Source: UBA4582 sp965657335
Lineage (GTDB): Bacteria > Pseudomonadota > Gammaproteobacteria > Pseudomonadales > Azotimanducaceae
Assembly (NCBI GenBank): GCA_965657335.1
Contig: CBFHOH010000018.1
Span: 1 to 64,000, forward strand
Direction of reading: 5' to 3'
DNA length: 64,000 nucleotides
Part shown: positions 26,205 to 34,999 of the stretch, piece after piece
How positions within the stretch are numbered: position 1 is the stretch's first letter
Layout of the letters: each line of letters begins with the position of its first letter
The notes under the pieces: model-generated
What the model was told of the DNA's origin: nothing
Database searches by the model: none
What the model saw: the letters and a program-made list of their open reading frames with translations, nothing else
Translations under genes and position numbers: made by a program

Positions 26205-27902
26205 TCATGCTGACTTTGGCATCTGTTCAAGTCTGTCACGCAGCGTAGCAATCGCATCTCTATCGGTGGCAAAAATATTATGGTTGCCAATTTGATTCAG
26301 CAAGCCAGTGGTTTGCATAACGTTTGAAACCTGGTGTTTGACTGAGCTGAACGCCAGATGAATGCCATTGCTTTCGAGTCTCTCTAGCAGGTTCCTTAAC
26401 ATCTCGATGCCAGAGGCATCTATCTGGTTAATGCCGCTACATTGGACAAGAATATAAACCATGCGCGGGTTTTCGCGCTCCAGTTGCAGGATCGCGTTCT
26501 CGAAATAAGCAACATTAACAAAACGTAACGCACCATCGAATCGTATTGCGCCTAATCGAGGATGTAGTGGTGGTAATTTGTGGAGCACCGCGTCCCGGAG
26601 GGTAGTGTCGCTGTGTTGGCCCAGCACAGCAATGCGCGGACGCATTAGTCGAAACAGCAGCAATGCCAGAGAAAGTAGAATACCGGTAAGAATACCGTTC
26701 TGGATATTGGGCGCGAATGCGAGGGTTGCGATAAAAGTCAGAAGCGCCGCAACACCATCGTCTTTGCTCACGAGCCATGCATTGCGTATCGATTGAAAGT
26801 TAACTAGGTTGAGCACGGCCATCATGATAACCGCGGCCAGGACGGGTTTCGGAAGGTGATGTAATAATGATGTGAAGAAAAGCAGCGTGCTTAAAACGAA
26901 CAGTGCTGAGATGATCGATGCTAGCGGTGTCTTCGCATCTGATGCCAGATTTAGCGCTGAACGTGAAAATGAGCCACTGACAGGCATCGAATGACAGAAG
27001 GCAGCGACAACTTTCGCCAACCCTTGGCCTATTAATTCCCTGTTTTCATCCCAGGGTTGTCGAGTCTTAATCGAGATAACTTTGCAACTAGACATGGCCT
27101 CCATAAAACTGATCAGAGCAATAACAAAAGCCGCCGGTAAGAGCGTCACGGTTGCTTGCCACTCCAGCGGAGGTACGCTGAGGGTTGGAAGCCCTTCAGG
27201 TATGACGCCGACGACCGCGCCGCCCATGCCTGCGTAGTCGATGCTAAAGCTGGTAAAGGTTAGCAACACCACTGTGATCAGAACACCCGGTAATCGAGGT
27301 GCCCAATGTTTAAAACCAACCAACAGCAAAATAGCAACAAGCCCAAAGCCGAGCGATGGCAAATGTAACTCATTGACGTGCAGCATGACCTGCGAAATGT
27401 CGAGTAGGAAGTGAGTCGATTGTACAAAAGTGATGCCCATCAAAGTGGGTAACTGAGACATGCCGATGATAATGGCGGCAGCATTAATGAAGCCCATCAG
27501 TACGGGGTTTGAGAGAAAATTCAACAATACACCGGCGCGCATAATGCCGAATGCGATTTGGATCAAACCGGAAATAAGTGCGAGTAAAATCACGTAGGAT
27601 ATAAATAGATCTGTGCCTTGTGCAGCTAAAGGCGCAATGCTGGCGGCGGTTAACAACGATGTCATCGCAACAGGGCCAGTGGATAGCTGATTAGACGAGC
27701 CGAACAGCGCCCCCATGATTGTTGGAATGAGTGCTGCATAGAGACCGTAATAAGCGGGTACGCCAGCGAGTTGCGCATAAGCGAGGGACTGCGGGATTGC
27801 AACTAACGATACAGTTAAACCTGCAAAAAAATCTGCTTTAAGCGCGTCGGCACTGAAGTCGAATCTCTGATTGAAGTCCTGCCAATAGCGGTAGAGCATC
27901 AT
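26205..27902 (-). CDS. SulP family anion permease with STAS domain
   Basis: A 565-residue SulP carrier: about twelve membrane segments in the first 410 residues, the family signature with AGLTVSLVAIPQSLAYAQLA near residues 29-48, and a C-terminal STAS domain (about 440-560) with LVQCSGINQIDASGIEML, including the serine phosphorylated in anti-sigma antagonists. SulP proteins move sulfate, bicarbonate or dicarboxylates; the anion cannot be told. Its start is either of two adjacent ATGs. It follows the LanC-like gene by 56 bp on the same strand. Confidence 0.9.
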   Translation of the reverse strand: MMLYRYWQDFNQRFDFSADALKADFFAGLTVSLVAIPQSLAYAQLAGVPAYYGLYAALIPTIMGALFGSSNQLSTGPVAMTSLLTAASIAPLAAQGTDLFISYVILLALISGLIQIAFGIMRAGVLLNFLSNPVLMGFINAAAIIIGMSQLPTLMGITFVQSTHFLLDISQVMLHVNELHLPSLGFGLVAILLLVGFKHWAPRLPGVLITVVLLTFTSFSIDYAGMGGAVVGVIPEGLPTLSVPPLEWQATVTLLPAAFVIALISFMEAMSSCKVISIKTRQPWDENRELIGQGLAKVVAAFCHSMPVSGSFSRSALNLASDAKTPLASIISALFVLSTLLFFTSLLHHLPKPVLAAVIMMAVLNLVNFQSIRNAWLVSKDDGVAALLTFIATLAFAPNIQNGILTGILLSLALLLFRLMRPRIAVLGQHSDTTLRDAVLHKLPPLHPRLGAIRFDGALRFVNVAYFENAILQLERENPRMVYILVQCSGINQIDASGIEMLRNLLERLESNGIHLAFSSVKHQVSNVMQTTGLLNQIGNHNIFATDRDAIATLRDRLEQMPKSA

Positions 27903-27958
27903 AGTTCACCATCCACTTTTATCGGTGTTGAAGCGTCGCTCAAAAGAAAATGACTGAA

Positions 27959-29281
27959 TCAAGTCTGGTTCGCCTGCGGATATGAGAAGGGTGTCTCGGG
28001 CATGATCAGCTTTACGGGATTGTTTTTTAGCACCCCGTCAAGATGCAACAAAAAACTCGCGATACCCGCTGCACCTTGCATGTAACCGGTTTGTGTCTCG
28101 AGGAAATTCCGGCGATCCCTATGCTCTGCTGTTTCCCATGATAATCCCTCAGCAGCATTGCCTTGGTGAATGATGTGCGCTGCAGTCTGTTTCGCGTAGT
28201 TCAGATATTTCTCATTTTTGGTGGCTTCGAAAAGAAATAGCGCGTAGTCGCCGATACCTGCATCGCCGCAGCATTGACCATAGTTTTGCCACAAACCTTT
28301 GCTTCTTTGTTGAGGCGCCCCCGTGCTTAGTAGCCCCTCAAAATTCGTGCTGAGCCAATCAAGGTACTGGTTGTCTCCGGTGATCTGGTTCAGCAAATAC
28401 ATAAACCGCCCGGTGCCCGCGGGCCCGTGGCAAACACCAAGATAGAACGTCGTTGGCGGTTGTTGTTCTTCCGTATGACAGACCAGAACGCCATCGCCAG
28501 AGGTCACTGTTCTGGTTTTTATGTACTCAGCAGCAGACAGGGCTGCATCCAAATAACCTTTGTTGTTGGTTTCGCGGTACAGATCTGCAAGGAAGTATCC
28601 AACGCCAGCGCCACCATGAGCAAAGTTTGGCGCTGTAAACGGGAACGGCATATCCGCCATCATCAGCCAGCGAATTCCGTCCGGCGTGTCTTCGCCAAGC
28701 TCTAGAAGTCGATTCGCTGTTTGCTCGGCGAGTGTTGTGTCGCTGAGTAATCCTTGGCGATAGGCGTAGAGGTAGATAATACCCGCGCCGGCGGCGCCTA
28801 CCGATAGATCGATGACTTCCCTCTCACCTGTAATACCAGTGATGTCCGAAAAGGGAATGGCTTCTACCCAACCGATTCCGTTACCCAACTGTGAAGATTG
28901 AGCGGTGATGCGTTCAAGTGCCGTGATCGCGCCAGACTTATATTTCTGGTCTCCGGTGACGTTGAACAACTCGTTCAACACATAGACATAGCCAGGCCAG
29001 CCACTGTAGAAACCGATGGTGATGAATGCTTCTGCCTCAGCTTTGGAAACCACATAAGCCAGCAAGTCGTCACCCGCTGCGCGCAGCGTGTCGAGATAAG
29101 CTGGCGTTTTTGTCGAAAGGTACATTTCGATATAAAACAAAATAATACCCGCAGACCCGTGGTAAAGCGTATGCGTTCCCCGTCCATCTGCAACTCTGCG
29201 CCAGCTGATGCCGTCATGGGTATCTATTTGGTGCGAGTCAAGAAAATGTGCTGTAGAGATTGCGTGCTCAAAATATGACAT
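27959..29281 (-). CDS. LanC-like protein with unusual zinc ligands
   Basis: About 440 residues forming an alpha/alpha barrel with repeated Gly-rich turns: HGSAGI, NFAHGGAGVGYF, VCHGPAG and QCCGDAG. LanC enzymes add cysteine thiols to dehydroamino acids to make lanthionine rings, using zinc bound by Cys, Cys and His (NisC C284, C330, H331). Here the first ligand is Cys284 in VCHG, but the CHG pair is replaced by Cys337-Cys338 in CCG, so zinc would have three Cys, or another site. His222 (FAHGG) matches the catalytic His of NisC. No LanB, LanM or precursor gene is seen. It lies 106 bp after the nitroreductase/acylase pair. It may be a LanCL-type or a new peptide-modifying enzyme. The ATG at 29281 is preferred over a TTG at 29299. 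Confidence 0.75.
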   Translation of the reverse strand: MSYFEHAISTAHFLDSHQIDTHDGISWRRVADGRGTHTLYHGSAGIILFYIEMYLSTKTPAYLDTLRAAGDDLLAYVVSKAEAEAFITIGFYSGWPGYVYVLNELFNVTGDQKYKSGAITALERITAQSSQLGNGIGWVEAIPFSDITGITGEREVIDLSVGAAGAGIIYLYAYRQGLLSDTTLAEQTANRLLELGEDTPDGIRWLMMADMPFPFTAPNFAHGGAGVGYFLADLYRETNNKGYLDAALSAAEYIKTRTVTSGDGVLVCHTEEQQPPTTFYLGVCHGPAGTGRFMYLLNQITGDNQYLDWLSTNFEGLLSTGAPQQRSKGLWQNYGQCCGDAGIGDYALFLFEATKNEKYLNYAKQTAAHIIHQGNAAEGLSWETAEHRDRRNFLETQTGYMQGAAGIASFLLHLDGVLKNNPVKLIMPETPFSYPQANQT

Positions 29282-29387
29282 ACGTGGAGCTCGAAGCAAT
29301 AAAGGTTGAAGTTTATCAGGGTCTTAATAGGCTGTAATGGCATCTTTTCGGCGCGTCACGAAGACCGTTGAGCGCATTTATGACAGC

Positions 29388-30224
29388 CTAGCGCATGGCA
29401 AATCCACGTGCCTTCAGATAAGCGAGAAAGTTCGCTCGGTGTGGTGTTGAGTATTGGCGGGTTTTGTCCTCAGACCAGCCGTAAAAGTCAGCGACGCCGT
29501 ATTCTTTTTTGTTGCGCTGGTTCGCCTCCGGCGTGCTAAATCGGCTGTCGCGATTCCTGTCATATGTGTCAATTTTTTCGGCACGATCAGCGGCGTCATA
29601 ACGATCGCGATGTAACGTTAAAGACTGCGGTAATCGCATGCTAACGAAGCCCTCGCGGGCGGGATAGCCGATGCAGAGTCCAGCGACAGGAAAGACAAGG
29701 TCGGGCAGTTCCAGGAGATCCGAAAGGGCCTCAATGTGCGAACGAATTTCGCTAATTGGACAACAGCCCAAACCAACCGACTCAGCTGCTAAAATAAAGG
29801 TCTGCATGACCAGACCGGCGTCTACTGCGGCATTCATGAACTGGTCAACATTATCGTTCGGAAAAGGTTTGTTGCGCATTTCAGCGGCGATACGAATCCG
29901 GCTGTGGTCGCCGCAAAACACCAAAAATCTCGGCGCTTGTGTGATCCAAGGCATCGATGGAATCCAGCTGCCGATCAATGCTCTTTTCTCAGGGTCATCG
30001 ACCAAGATAATCGATGCCTGCTGTAAGTCGGATTTCGAGCTGGCTGAGAGCCCGCAGGCGATCAGTATTTCAAGCAGTTCATCGTCGATGTTCTGTTCGC
30101 TGTATTGGCGGTGAGTGCGGCGTTCGAGGATGTTAGCCAGCGGACCCTCTGCGGGCATTTTGGTGCCGACCTGTGTAGGTGTACCAAATCTGTACTCGAT
30201 CAAATCTGATATTTTTCTAGTCAT
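29388..30224 (-). CDS. NfsA-like nitroreductase family protein
   Basis: A 278-residue FMN enzyme of the longer NfsA type: RRTHRQY for the FMN phosphate, ILAAESVGLGCCPI, a VFPVAGLCIGYP strand and a C-terminal extension ending with YGWSEDKTRQYS that NfsA relatives share. It should use NADPH to reduce nitro or quinone groups, or act as a flavin dehydrogenase. Its ATG overlaps the stop of the acylase gene by 4 bp (ATGA), so the two are translated together, which is unusual for a detoxifying nitroreductase. Confidence 0.87.
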   Translation of the reverse strand: MTRKISDLIEYRFGTPTQVGTKMPAEGPLANILERRTHRQYSEQNIDDELLEILIACGLSASSKSDLQQASIILVDDPEKRALIGSWIPSMPWITQAPRFLVFCGDHSRIRIAAEMRNKPFPNDNVDQFMNAAVDAGLVMQTFILAAESVGLGCCPISEIRSHIEALSDLLELPDLVFPVAGLCIGYPAREGFVSMRLPQSLTLHRDRYDAADRAEKIDTYDRNRDSRFSTPEANQRNKKEYGVADFYGWSEDKTRQYSTPHRANFLAYLKARGFAMR

Positions 30225-32512
30225 GTTTGTTTACCGGTTAGAGGAAAGTTACCCGATTGCCAATGGTCATTTACAGTGATCTCATTTCTGACCAATGACA
30301 TGTCAAAATAGTTGCCGTGCCGCCAAGCGTCGTAGTGATCTGAAATATGTTCGCTGTCGGAGCGCCCGCCGTTTCCGCCAGCAATAACAAATTTGAATCG
30401 TAGTGGATCTGCCATATCAATCACCCAGCGGAATGCTGGCCCATGGTAAACTTCTTGCTCTACTTTGCCCGGGGCTGACGGGTTGTGCATCGCCATTGCA
30501 AGGGTTGTCGGGCTGCCGCCAATTGGGTCCGGGCCGGTTTCCATATGTTGCCAAGGCGCATGCTTCCTGAGTGAGTGACCAAAACGAATCTGATGAATTT
30601 TCCCTAGCGTCCAATCGTCGCCGTAGTTGGTTTTAAGATATTTGACAATTGCAATGACCTCTTCCTGAATAATCGCATTGAGGGTGTCGCGATGCGCAAG
30701 CCAAGGCGAACCTTTTGCCATAAAGTCGTGAATGGCAAATCGGCTGAGTGCTGGGGCAACGGCAGACAGGGTTTCTATGGCAGGGCTTGTGCCAAGCACT
30801 GATTTGATAAAGCGAAGATGGGGCCTTCGTTCCATCAGCGGATAATAAATACAAGCAGGTTTTGATGTGATTGTGGCGCTAAAGTCCCAGTTTGAGAGCA
30901 GTTCGATGGCGTCTTGTAGATTGTCGTCTGGCGGAACACCAGCGATCGGCGCGTTGAGAGAGGTCAGAATATCAGGGACCAGTTCCTGTGCTTTGAAATC
31001 AAGCAGGTCCAGTTGCATGTTCGTGAAATCTTCGACGGTAAATTTAACGTTTTTCTGTGATTGAATTTTTTCCTCTAGAAGTGCTTCAATTCTTTTTGCC
31101 CGTGAATCATGTGTTGCGAAGTTGTGTATCGGGTAGTCACCGGCGCTGCCCATGGTGTCGTTATTGGCTGTTAACAAGTAGCCTCTTTCCGGATTGTCTT
31201 CAACCAAGAGTTCTTCTGCTTTACTCAAGTCAAAGTGAAACTGCGGATCGTCGGCCGGGAGCGGCACAACTCCGGTGACACCGCCTTCGGCATGGTTGTT
31301 CCCTTTAGCAGGTCGTTTGCGGATAGTTGTCGCAATGTAACGGTGTATGTCGTTGTGCCTATCTACGCAAATAATATTGTTAACGAGTGGGCATACGTCG
31401 TTCTCAAAGAGGGCATCACCGAGCTCCTTGCTGTTGGTCGCAAGCGGCATCAAAGCGAGTATTCCGGCGGAAGAAGGTTGATCTCGCATCACCCAATCTA
31501 ATGATGTTGTGTTTTTTGCTTCGCTGACGTGGGTCATACCTAATGCGTTGGTGATTGATTCCAATACTGGACCGTGATTTGACTCAGCAATTGAAAACGA
31601 GCGTGCCGCCTCGCCTGCGATATCGATGGTATAGGTGCTGGTTTTTTTGGCGCGCTGATTTTCAATAAAGACATCATAGGTATCAATAAAGCCAGTGGTT
31701 AAACCCCATGAGACATCTCGGTTGTGCCCCATCATAAAGTAGGGAACGCCAGGAAAACTGGCACCGAAAGCATCCCAGTTTGGAGTGCTTAGATGCGAGT
31801 AAAAAAAAGTATTGGGCATTGTGTGAGGTTGATGTGGGTCAGTGGCAAGGATCGGAAATCCTGACGCAGACAGCTCGCCCGAGATGGCCCAGTTATTGCT
31901 GCCGCTTAACCGTGTTTCATGGGGGAATAAAAGTTTCGCAATATTCAGATCAATGTTGAGAATAGGTTCTTTAAGTTGGTTTATACATTTTTCATCTTCA
32001 GGAGAAAACCGAATCACATGGTTTCGAAAATAGTCGACTCCGTTTTCTGCCATCAATCTTGCCAGATAGATCTTTTCTAGCCACGATTTGTGTTGAAACC
32101 AGCCGGTGAAGCGATAACGTGATGCAACGTCATGACGGGTGTAGTGTCTTGGCACTGTGCCCGCCTTCCTGAATTCTGGCGGGATTTCATCAAGTGAGTC
32201 GACATAGGCGTTTACACCCTGAAGATAAGCATCAACAATGTAATCGCCAGGGGAGTCAGGGAGTTCATCGGCGACTACGTTAAAAGCTCGGTGCATTAAG
32301 TCTTGCGCGACGTGCTTTTCACCCATTACGCTGGCTGCTGTGCCAGTCGCGTAAAGATTGCTTAGGTGGAGTTGCCAGAGTCTCTCGCTCGCGCAGGCAT
32401 AACCCATGCCTCGGTAGGCATCTGAAATCGACTTGGCAAATATATGGGGAATACCGATGTTGTCCCAACATATTTCCAACGGTGCTTCTGCTTCTGGTAT
32501 TGAAAATTTCAT
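30221..32512 (-). CDS. Penicillin acylase family Ntn hydrolase
   Basis: A 763-residue precursor of the penicillin G acylase/AHL acylase family. The autoproteolysis and nucleophile site is LSGSNNWAISG: cleavage before Ser205 would free the beta-chain N-terminal serine. Upstream is the alpha part (GIPHIFAKSISDAYRGMG); downstream are MMGHNRDVSWGLT and NDTMGSAGDYP, also typical. Members cut amide bonds of N-acyl compounds, such as acyl-homoserine lactones, beta-lactams and acyl peptides. There is no obvious signal peptide, although these enzymes are usually exported, so a cytoplasmic role is possible. It starts the operon with the nitroreductase and LanC-like genes. Confidence 0.87.
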   Translation of the reverse strand: MKFSIPEAEAPLEICWDNIGIPHIFAKSISDAYRGMGYACASERLWQLHLSNLYATGTAASVMGEKHVAQDLMHRAFNVVADELPDSPGDYIVDAYLQGVNAYVDSLDEIPPEFRKAGTVPRHYTRHDVASRYRFTGWFQHKSWLEKIYLARLMAENGVDYFRNHVIRFSPEDEKCINQLKEPILNIDLNIAKLLFPHETRLSGSNNWAISGELSASGFPILATDPHQPHTMPNTFFYSHLSTPNWDAFGASFPGVPYFMMGHNRDVSWGLTTGFIDTYDVFIENQRAKKTSTYTIDIAGEAARSFSIAESNHGPVLESITNALGMTHVSEAKNTTSLDWVMRDQPSSAGILALMPLATNSKELGDALFENDVCPLVNNIICVDRHNDIHRYIATTIRKRPAKGNNHAEGGVTGVVPLPADDPQFHFDLSKAEELLVEDNPERGYLLTANNDTMGSAGDYPIHNFATHDSRAKRIEALLEEKIQSQKNVKFTVEDFTNMQLDLLDFKAQELVPDILTSLNAPIAGVPPDDNLQDAIELLSNWDFSATITSKPACIYYPLMERRPHLRFIKSVLGTSPAIETLSAVAPALSRFAIHDFMAKGSPWLAHRDTLNAIIQEEVIAIVKYLKTNYGDDWTLGKIHQIRFGHSLRKHAPWQHMETGPDPIGGSPTTLAMAMHNPSAPGKVEQEVYHGPAFRWVIDMADPLRFKFVIAGGNGGRSDSEHISDHYDAWRHGNYFDMSLVRNEITVNDHWQSGNFPLTGKQT

Positions 32513-32552
32513 TCTTAAATCCGTATTGTGAAAGCAAGTTTGTGCGAAGGTA

Positions 32553-32596
32553 ACCCTGAATCAAACAAAACCCAAACCGAACTGAACCCCAAACCC
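32553..32596 (-). other. G-rich leader upstream of the acylase gene
   Basis: The minus strand carries tracts GGG, GGGG, GGG and GGG with loops of 3 to about 15 bases, ending some 40 bp before the acylase ATG. It could form a G-quadruplex in DNA or in the mRNA leader, but the loops are long and the call is weak. Confidence 0.25.
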
Positions 32597-32702
32597 TAAA
32601 GCCAGAGGAAACCAGCGGTATCTTCGGAAGCGTTTAATGGTTTTGCTAAGGCTCCTTCACGGCAAACGACGTGTACCCGACAATCCGGCAGTCGCGTAGC
32701 AT

Positions 32703-33485
32703 TTATCTTGGTGCGAACCTTTGACCCGCATCCACGCGAAGGGTTGAGCCATTCATCATTGCTGACTCGAAAATGGCGATCGCCATAATCGCGAACTCAT
32801 CGGGATTTCCCATTCGGTGCGGAAACGCAGCATCTTTTGTCATATTATCCGAGCTTTCGACCGGAATGCCTGCAGTCAGTCCCGTTGCGAACAAACTGGG
32901 CGCGATGGTCATGCAGCGAATGCCCAAATTTCCGAGATCTCGTGCCATTGTTAACGTCATTGCTGAAATGCCACCCTTTGCTGCGCTGTACGCGACCTGG
33001 CCAATTTGGCCCTCAAACGCAGCGATCGAAGAGGTGTTGATCATCACGCCGCGCTCACCCTCTGCATTCGGTGTATTCGTCGACATATGCTGTGCAGCCG
33101 CCGTATTAATGTTGAAGGACGCAACAAGATTAAGTGCGACAACTTTGCTGAAAATGTCCGTGGGGTGCCGGGTCCCATCTTTCTTTACCGTGCGTTGGGC
33201 GGTGCCGCCAACGGAGCGGTTGCCGCCGCCGGCAGTGTTCAACACAAAATGTAGACCGCCCATATCTCCGACAGCATCAGCGATCATCTGATCCATATTG
33301 GCATAATCCATGACGTTGCAAGGATAAAACTTGCCGCCAAGAGAGGCTGCTACCTCCGCACCATTTGATGCCTCCAGATCCAGAATAGCGACGGTTCCGC
33401 CACCTCTTTTAAAGCGCTCAGCGGTGGCTCGGCACATACCCGAGGCGCCGCCCACAAAAATCGCTTTGCTGTCTTGAATTTCCAT
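32703..33485 (-). CDS. SDR, 3-hydroxyacyl-CoA dehydrogenase type 2-like (HSD10-like)
   Basis: A 260-residue SDR with GGASGMCRATA (cofactor site), ILDLEAS with the Asp that selects NAD, a NTAGGG block, Ser in MINTSSIAAFEG, YSAAK, and IAPSLFATGLT. The insert PNAEGERGVMIN is seen in HSD17B10-like 3-hydroxyacyl-CoA dehydrogenases, which oxidise short or branched hydroxyacyl-CoAs and steroids. It diverges from the molybdenum hydroxylase genes with 156 bp between. It is probably part of the same acyl-CoA catabolic theme. Confidence 0.85.
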   Translation of the reverse strand: MEIQDSKAIFVGGASGMCRATAERFKRGGGTVAILDLEASNGAEVAASLGGKFYPCNVMDYANMDQMIADAVGDMGGLHFVLNTAGGGNRSVGGTAQRTVKKDGTRHPTDIFSKVVALNLVASFNINTAAAQHMSTNTPNAEGERGVMINTSSIAAFEGQIGQVAYSAAKGGISAMTLTMARDLGNLGIRCMTIAPSLFATGLTAGIPVESSDNMTKDAAFPHRMGNPDEFAIMAIAIFESAMMNGSTLRVDAGQRFAPR

Positions 33486-33641
33486 TTTTTGACTCCGGTT
33501 GTATTGTCTTCGATGTGTTTAGTCGTTCAGTCGAGTTTACCCTTACTACATCTTTTTTTCCTATCTACCACTTTGGTGTTTTGCTTCCGAGCTACAAGCG
33601 ATACACTCTGTCCTCAACATCATTAATAGACAGAGGGTTGT

Positions 33642-34496
33642 ATGAGATACGAATCACCGACGACCACCAAAGCGGCGGTCGCCCTCCTTTCGGGAGAAAA
33701 GGGGCAGGCCTACGTTCTGGCTGGCGGAACAGACCTGCTGGTGCGATTAAGAATGGACACGATAGAACCGGATCTGATGGTCGACATCAAGCGGATTCCG
33801 GCGATGTCCGACGTCACCAAAACAGCATCCGGTTTCAAAATTGGTGCAGCGGTACCCGGTGCAGCTCTGGATAAGAACAAGGCGCTGGTCAAAGCCTGGC
33901 CAGGTGTCGTTGAAGCGGCCAATCTGATTGGCTCTGACCAGATTCAAGGAAGATGCACGATGGTCGGGAATCTGTGTAATGCGTCGCCTGCGGCCGACAG
34001 TGTCCCTGCGTTGATAGCCGCGGGAGCGAAAGCCATCATTGTTGGTAAGAAGAAACGTACCGTACCGGTTGAAAAGTTTGTGACAGGGCCGGGACAAACC
34101 TGTCTGGAGAAAGGCGAGATAGTCGAAGCGATTACGCTACCAGTCCCAGCCAGAAATTCCGGTGATGCTTACCTGCGTTTTACACCGAGAACAGAGATGG
34201 ACATCGCAGTTGTTGGTGTCGGTATCAGCTTGACTTTGAAACGAGGTGTCATAGATTCCGCCAGAGTTTCGCTGGGGGCCGTGGCGCCAACGCCTGTGCT
34301 GGTCAAAGCAGCAGCGAAAGCCATCACAGGTACCAAACTTGATGACGCTGCACTTGATGCACTTTCTGCAGCTTGCTCCGCAGCTTGTAATCCGATCGAT
34401 GATAAGCGGGGCACTATCGAATATCGGGAACGCGTGGTGGGTGTACTTGCCAAACGAGCAGCAAAAATAGCCTACGAAAGAGCAGGGGGTAAATAA
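33642..34496 (+). CDS. Molybdenum hydroxylase, FAD-binding medium subunit
   Basis: The 284-residue subunit has AGGTDLLVRLR and IGSDQIQGRCTMVGNLCNASPA, the two FAD-binding loops of the xanthine dehydrogenase/CO dehydrogenase (CoxM) family. It passes electrons from the 2Fe-2S subunit to FAD and on to NAD or a quinone. The TAATG junction overlaps the start of the small subunit by one base, so the three subunits are made together. Confidence 0.9.
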   Translation: MRYESPTTTKAAVALLSGEKGQAYVLAGGTDLLVRLRMDTIEPDLMVDIKRIPAMSDVTKTASGFKIGAAVPGAALDKNKALVKAWPGVVEAANLIGSDQIQGRCTMVGNLCNASPAADSVPALIAAGAKAIIVGKKKRTVPVEKFVTGPGQTCLEKGEIVEAITLPVPARNSGDAYLRFTPRTEMDIAVVGVGISLTLKRGVIDSARVSLGAVAPTPVLVKAAAKAITGTKLDDAALDALSAACSAACNPIDDKRGTIEYRERVVGVLAKRAAKIAYERAGGK

Positions 34497-34987
34497 TGGC
34501 GGGCGTACATGTAACAACGACAATTAATAACGACCCAGTTGAATACGTTTGTCCGGCAGACGAGTCTTTGCTCGATGTACTGCGTGACAATCTTGGACTG
34601 ACAGGGGTGAAAGAAGGATGTGGTACCGGTGACTGTGGTGCTTGCAGCATCACGCTTGATGGTCAGCTAGTTTGTGCCTGTCTGGTTTTGGGTGCTGAAG
34701 CAGAAGGGCGCGCGATAACGACGGTTGAGGGAATGGCCGATGGTGAGAAACTTCACCCATTGCAGGAGCAGTTCATTAATAACGCTGCGTTGCAATGCGG
34801 GATTTGCACACCGGGTTTCCTCATTGCAGCAAAAGCGTTGCTAGATGAAAATCCAAGCCCGACTGAAACTGAGATTCGTTACGGGCTAGCGGGTAATCTT
34901 TGCCGATGCACAGGCTATGACAAAATAGTCAAAGCCGTGCAGGCAGCTGCAAAAGATCTGCGTAAGCAGAACAAAAAGAAGAAGTAG
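34496..34987 (+). CDS. Molybdenum hydroxylase, 2Fe-2S small subunit
   Basis: A 163-residue protein with the plant-type cluster Cys in GCGTGDCGACSI plus a further Cys in LVCACLV, and the second cluster in ALQCGICTPGF and NLCRCTGY. These are the standard two [2Fe-2S] centres of the CoxS family, which carry electrons from the molybdenum site to FAD. The start overlaps the previous stop by one base; AGGAGG before the next ATG shows continued translation. Confidence 0.93.
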   Translation: MAGVHVTTTINNDPVEYVCPADESLLDVLRDNLGLTGVKEGCGTGDCGACSITLDGQLVCACLVLGAEAEGRAITTVEGMADGEKLHPLQEQFINNAALQCGICTPGFLIAAKALLDENPSPTETEIRYGLAGNLCRCTGYDKIVKAVQAAAKDLRKQNKKKK

Positions 34988-34999
34988 GAGGCACTGAAT

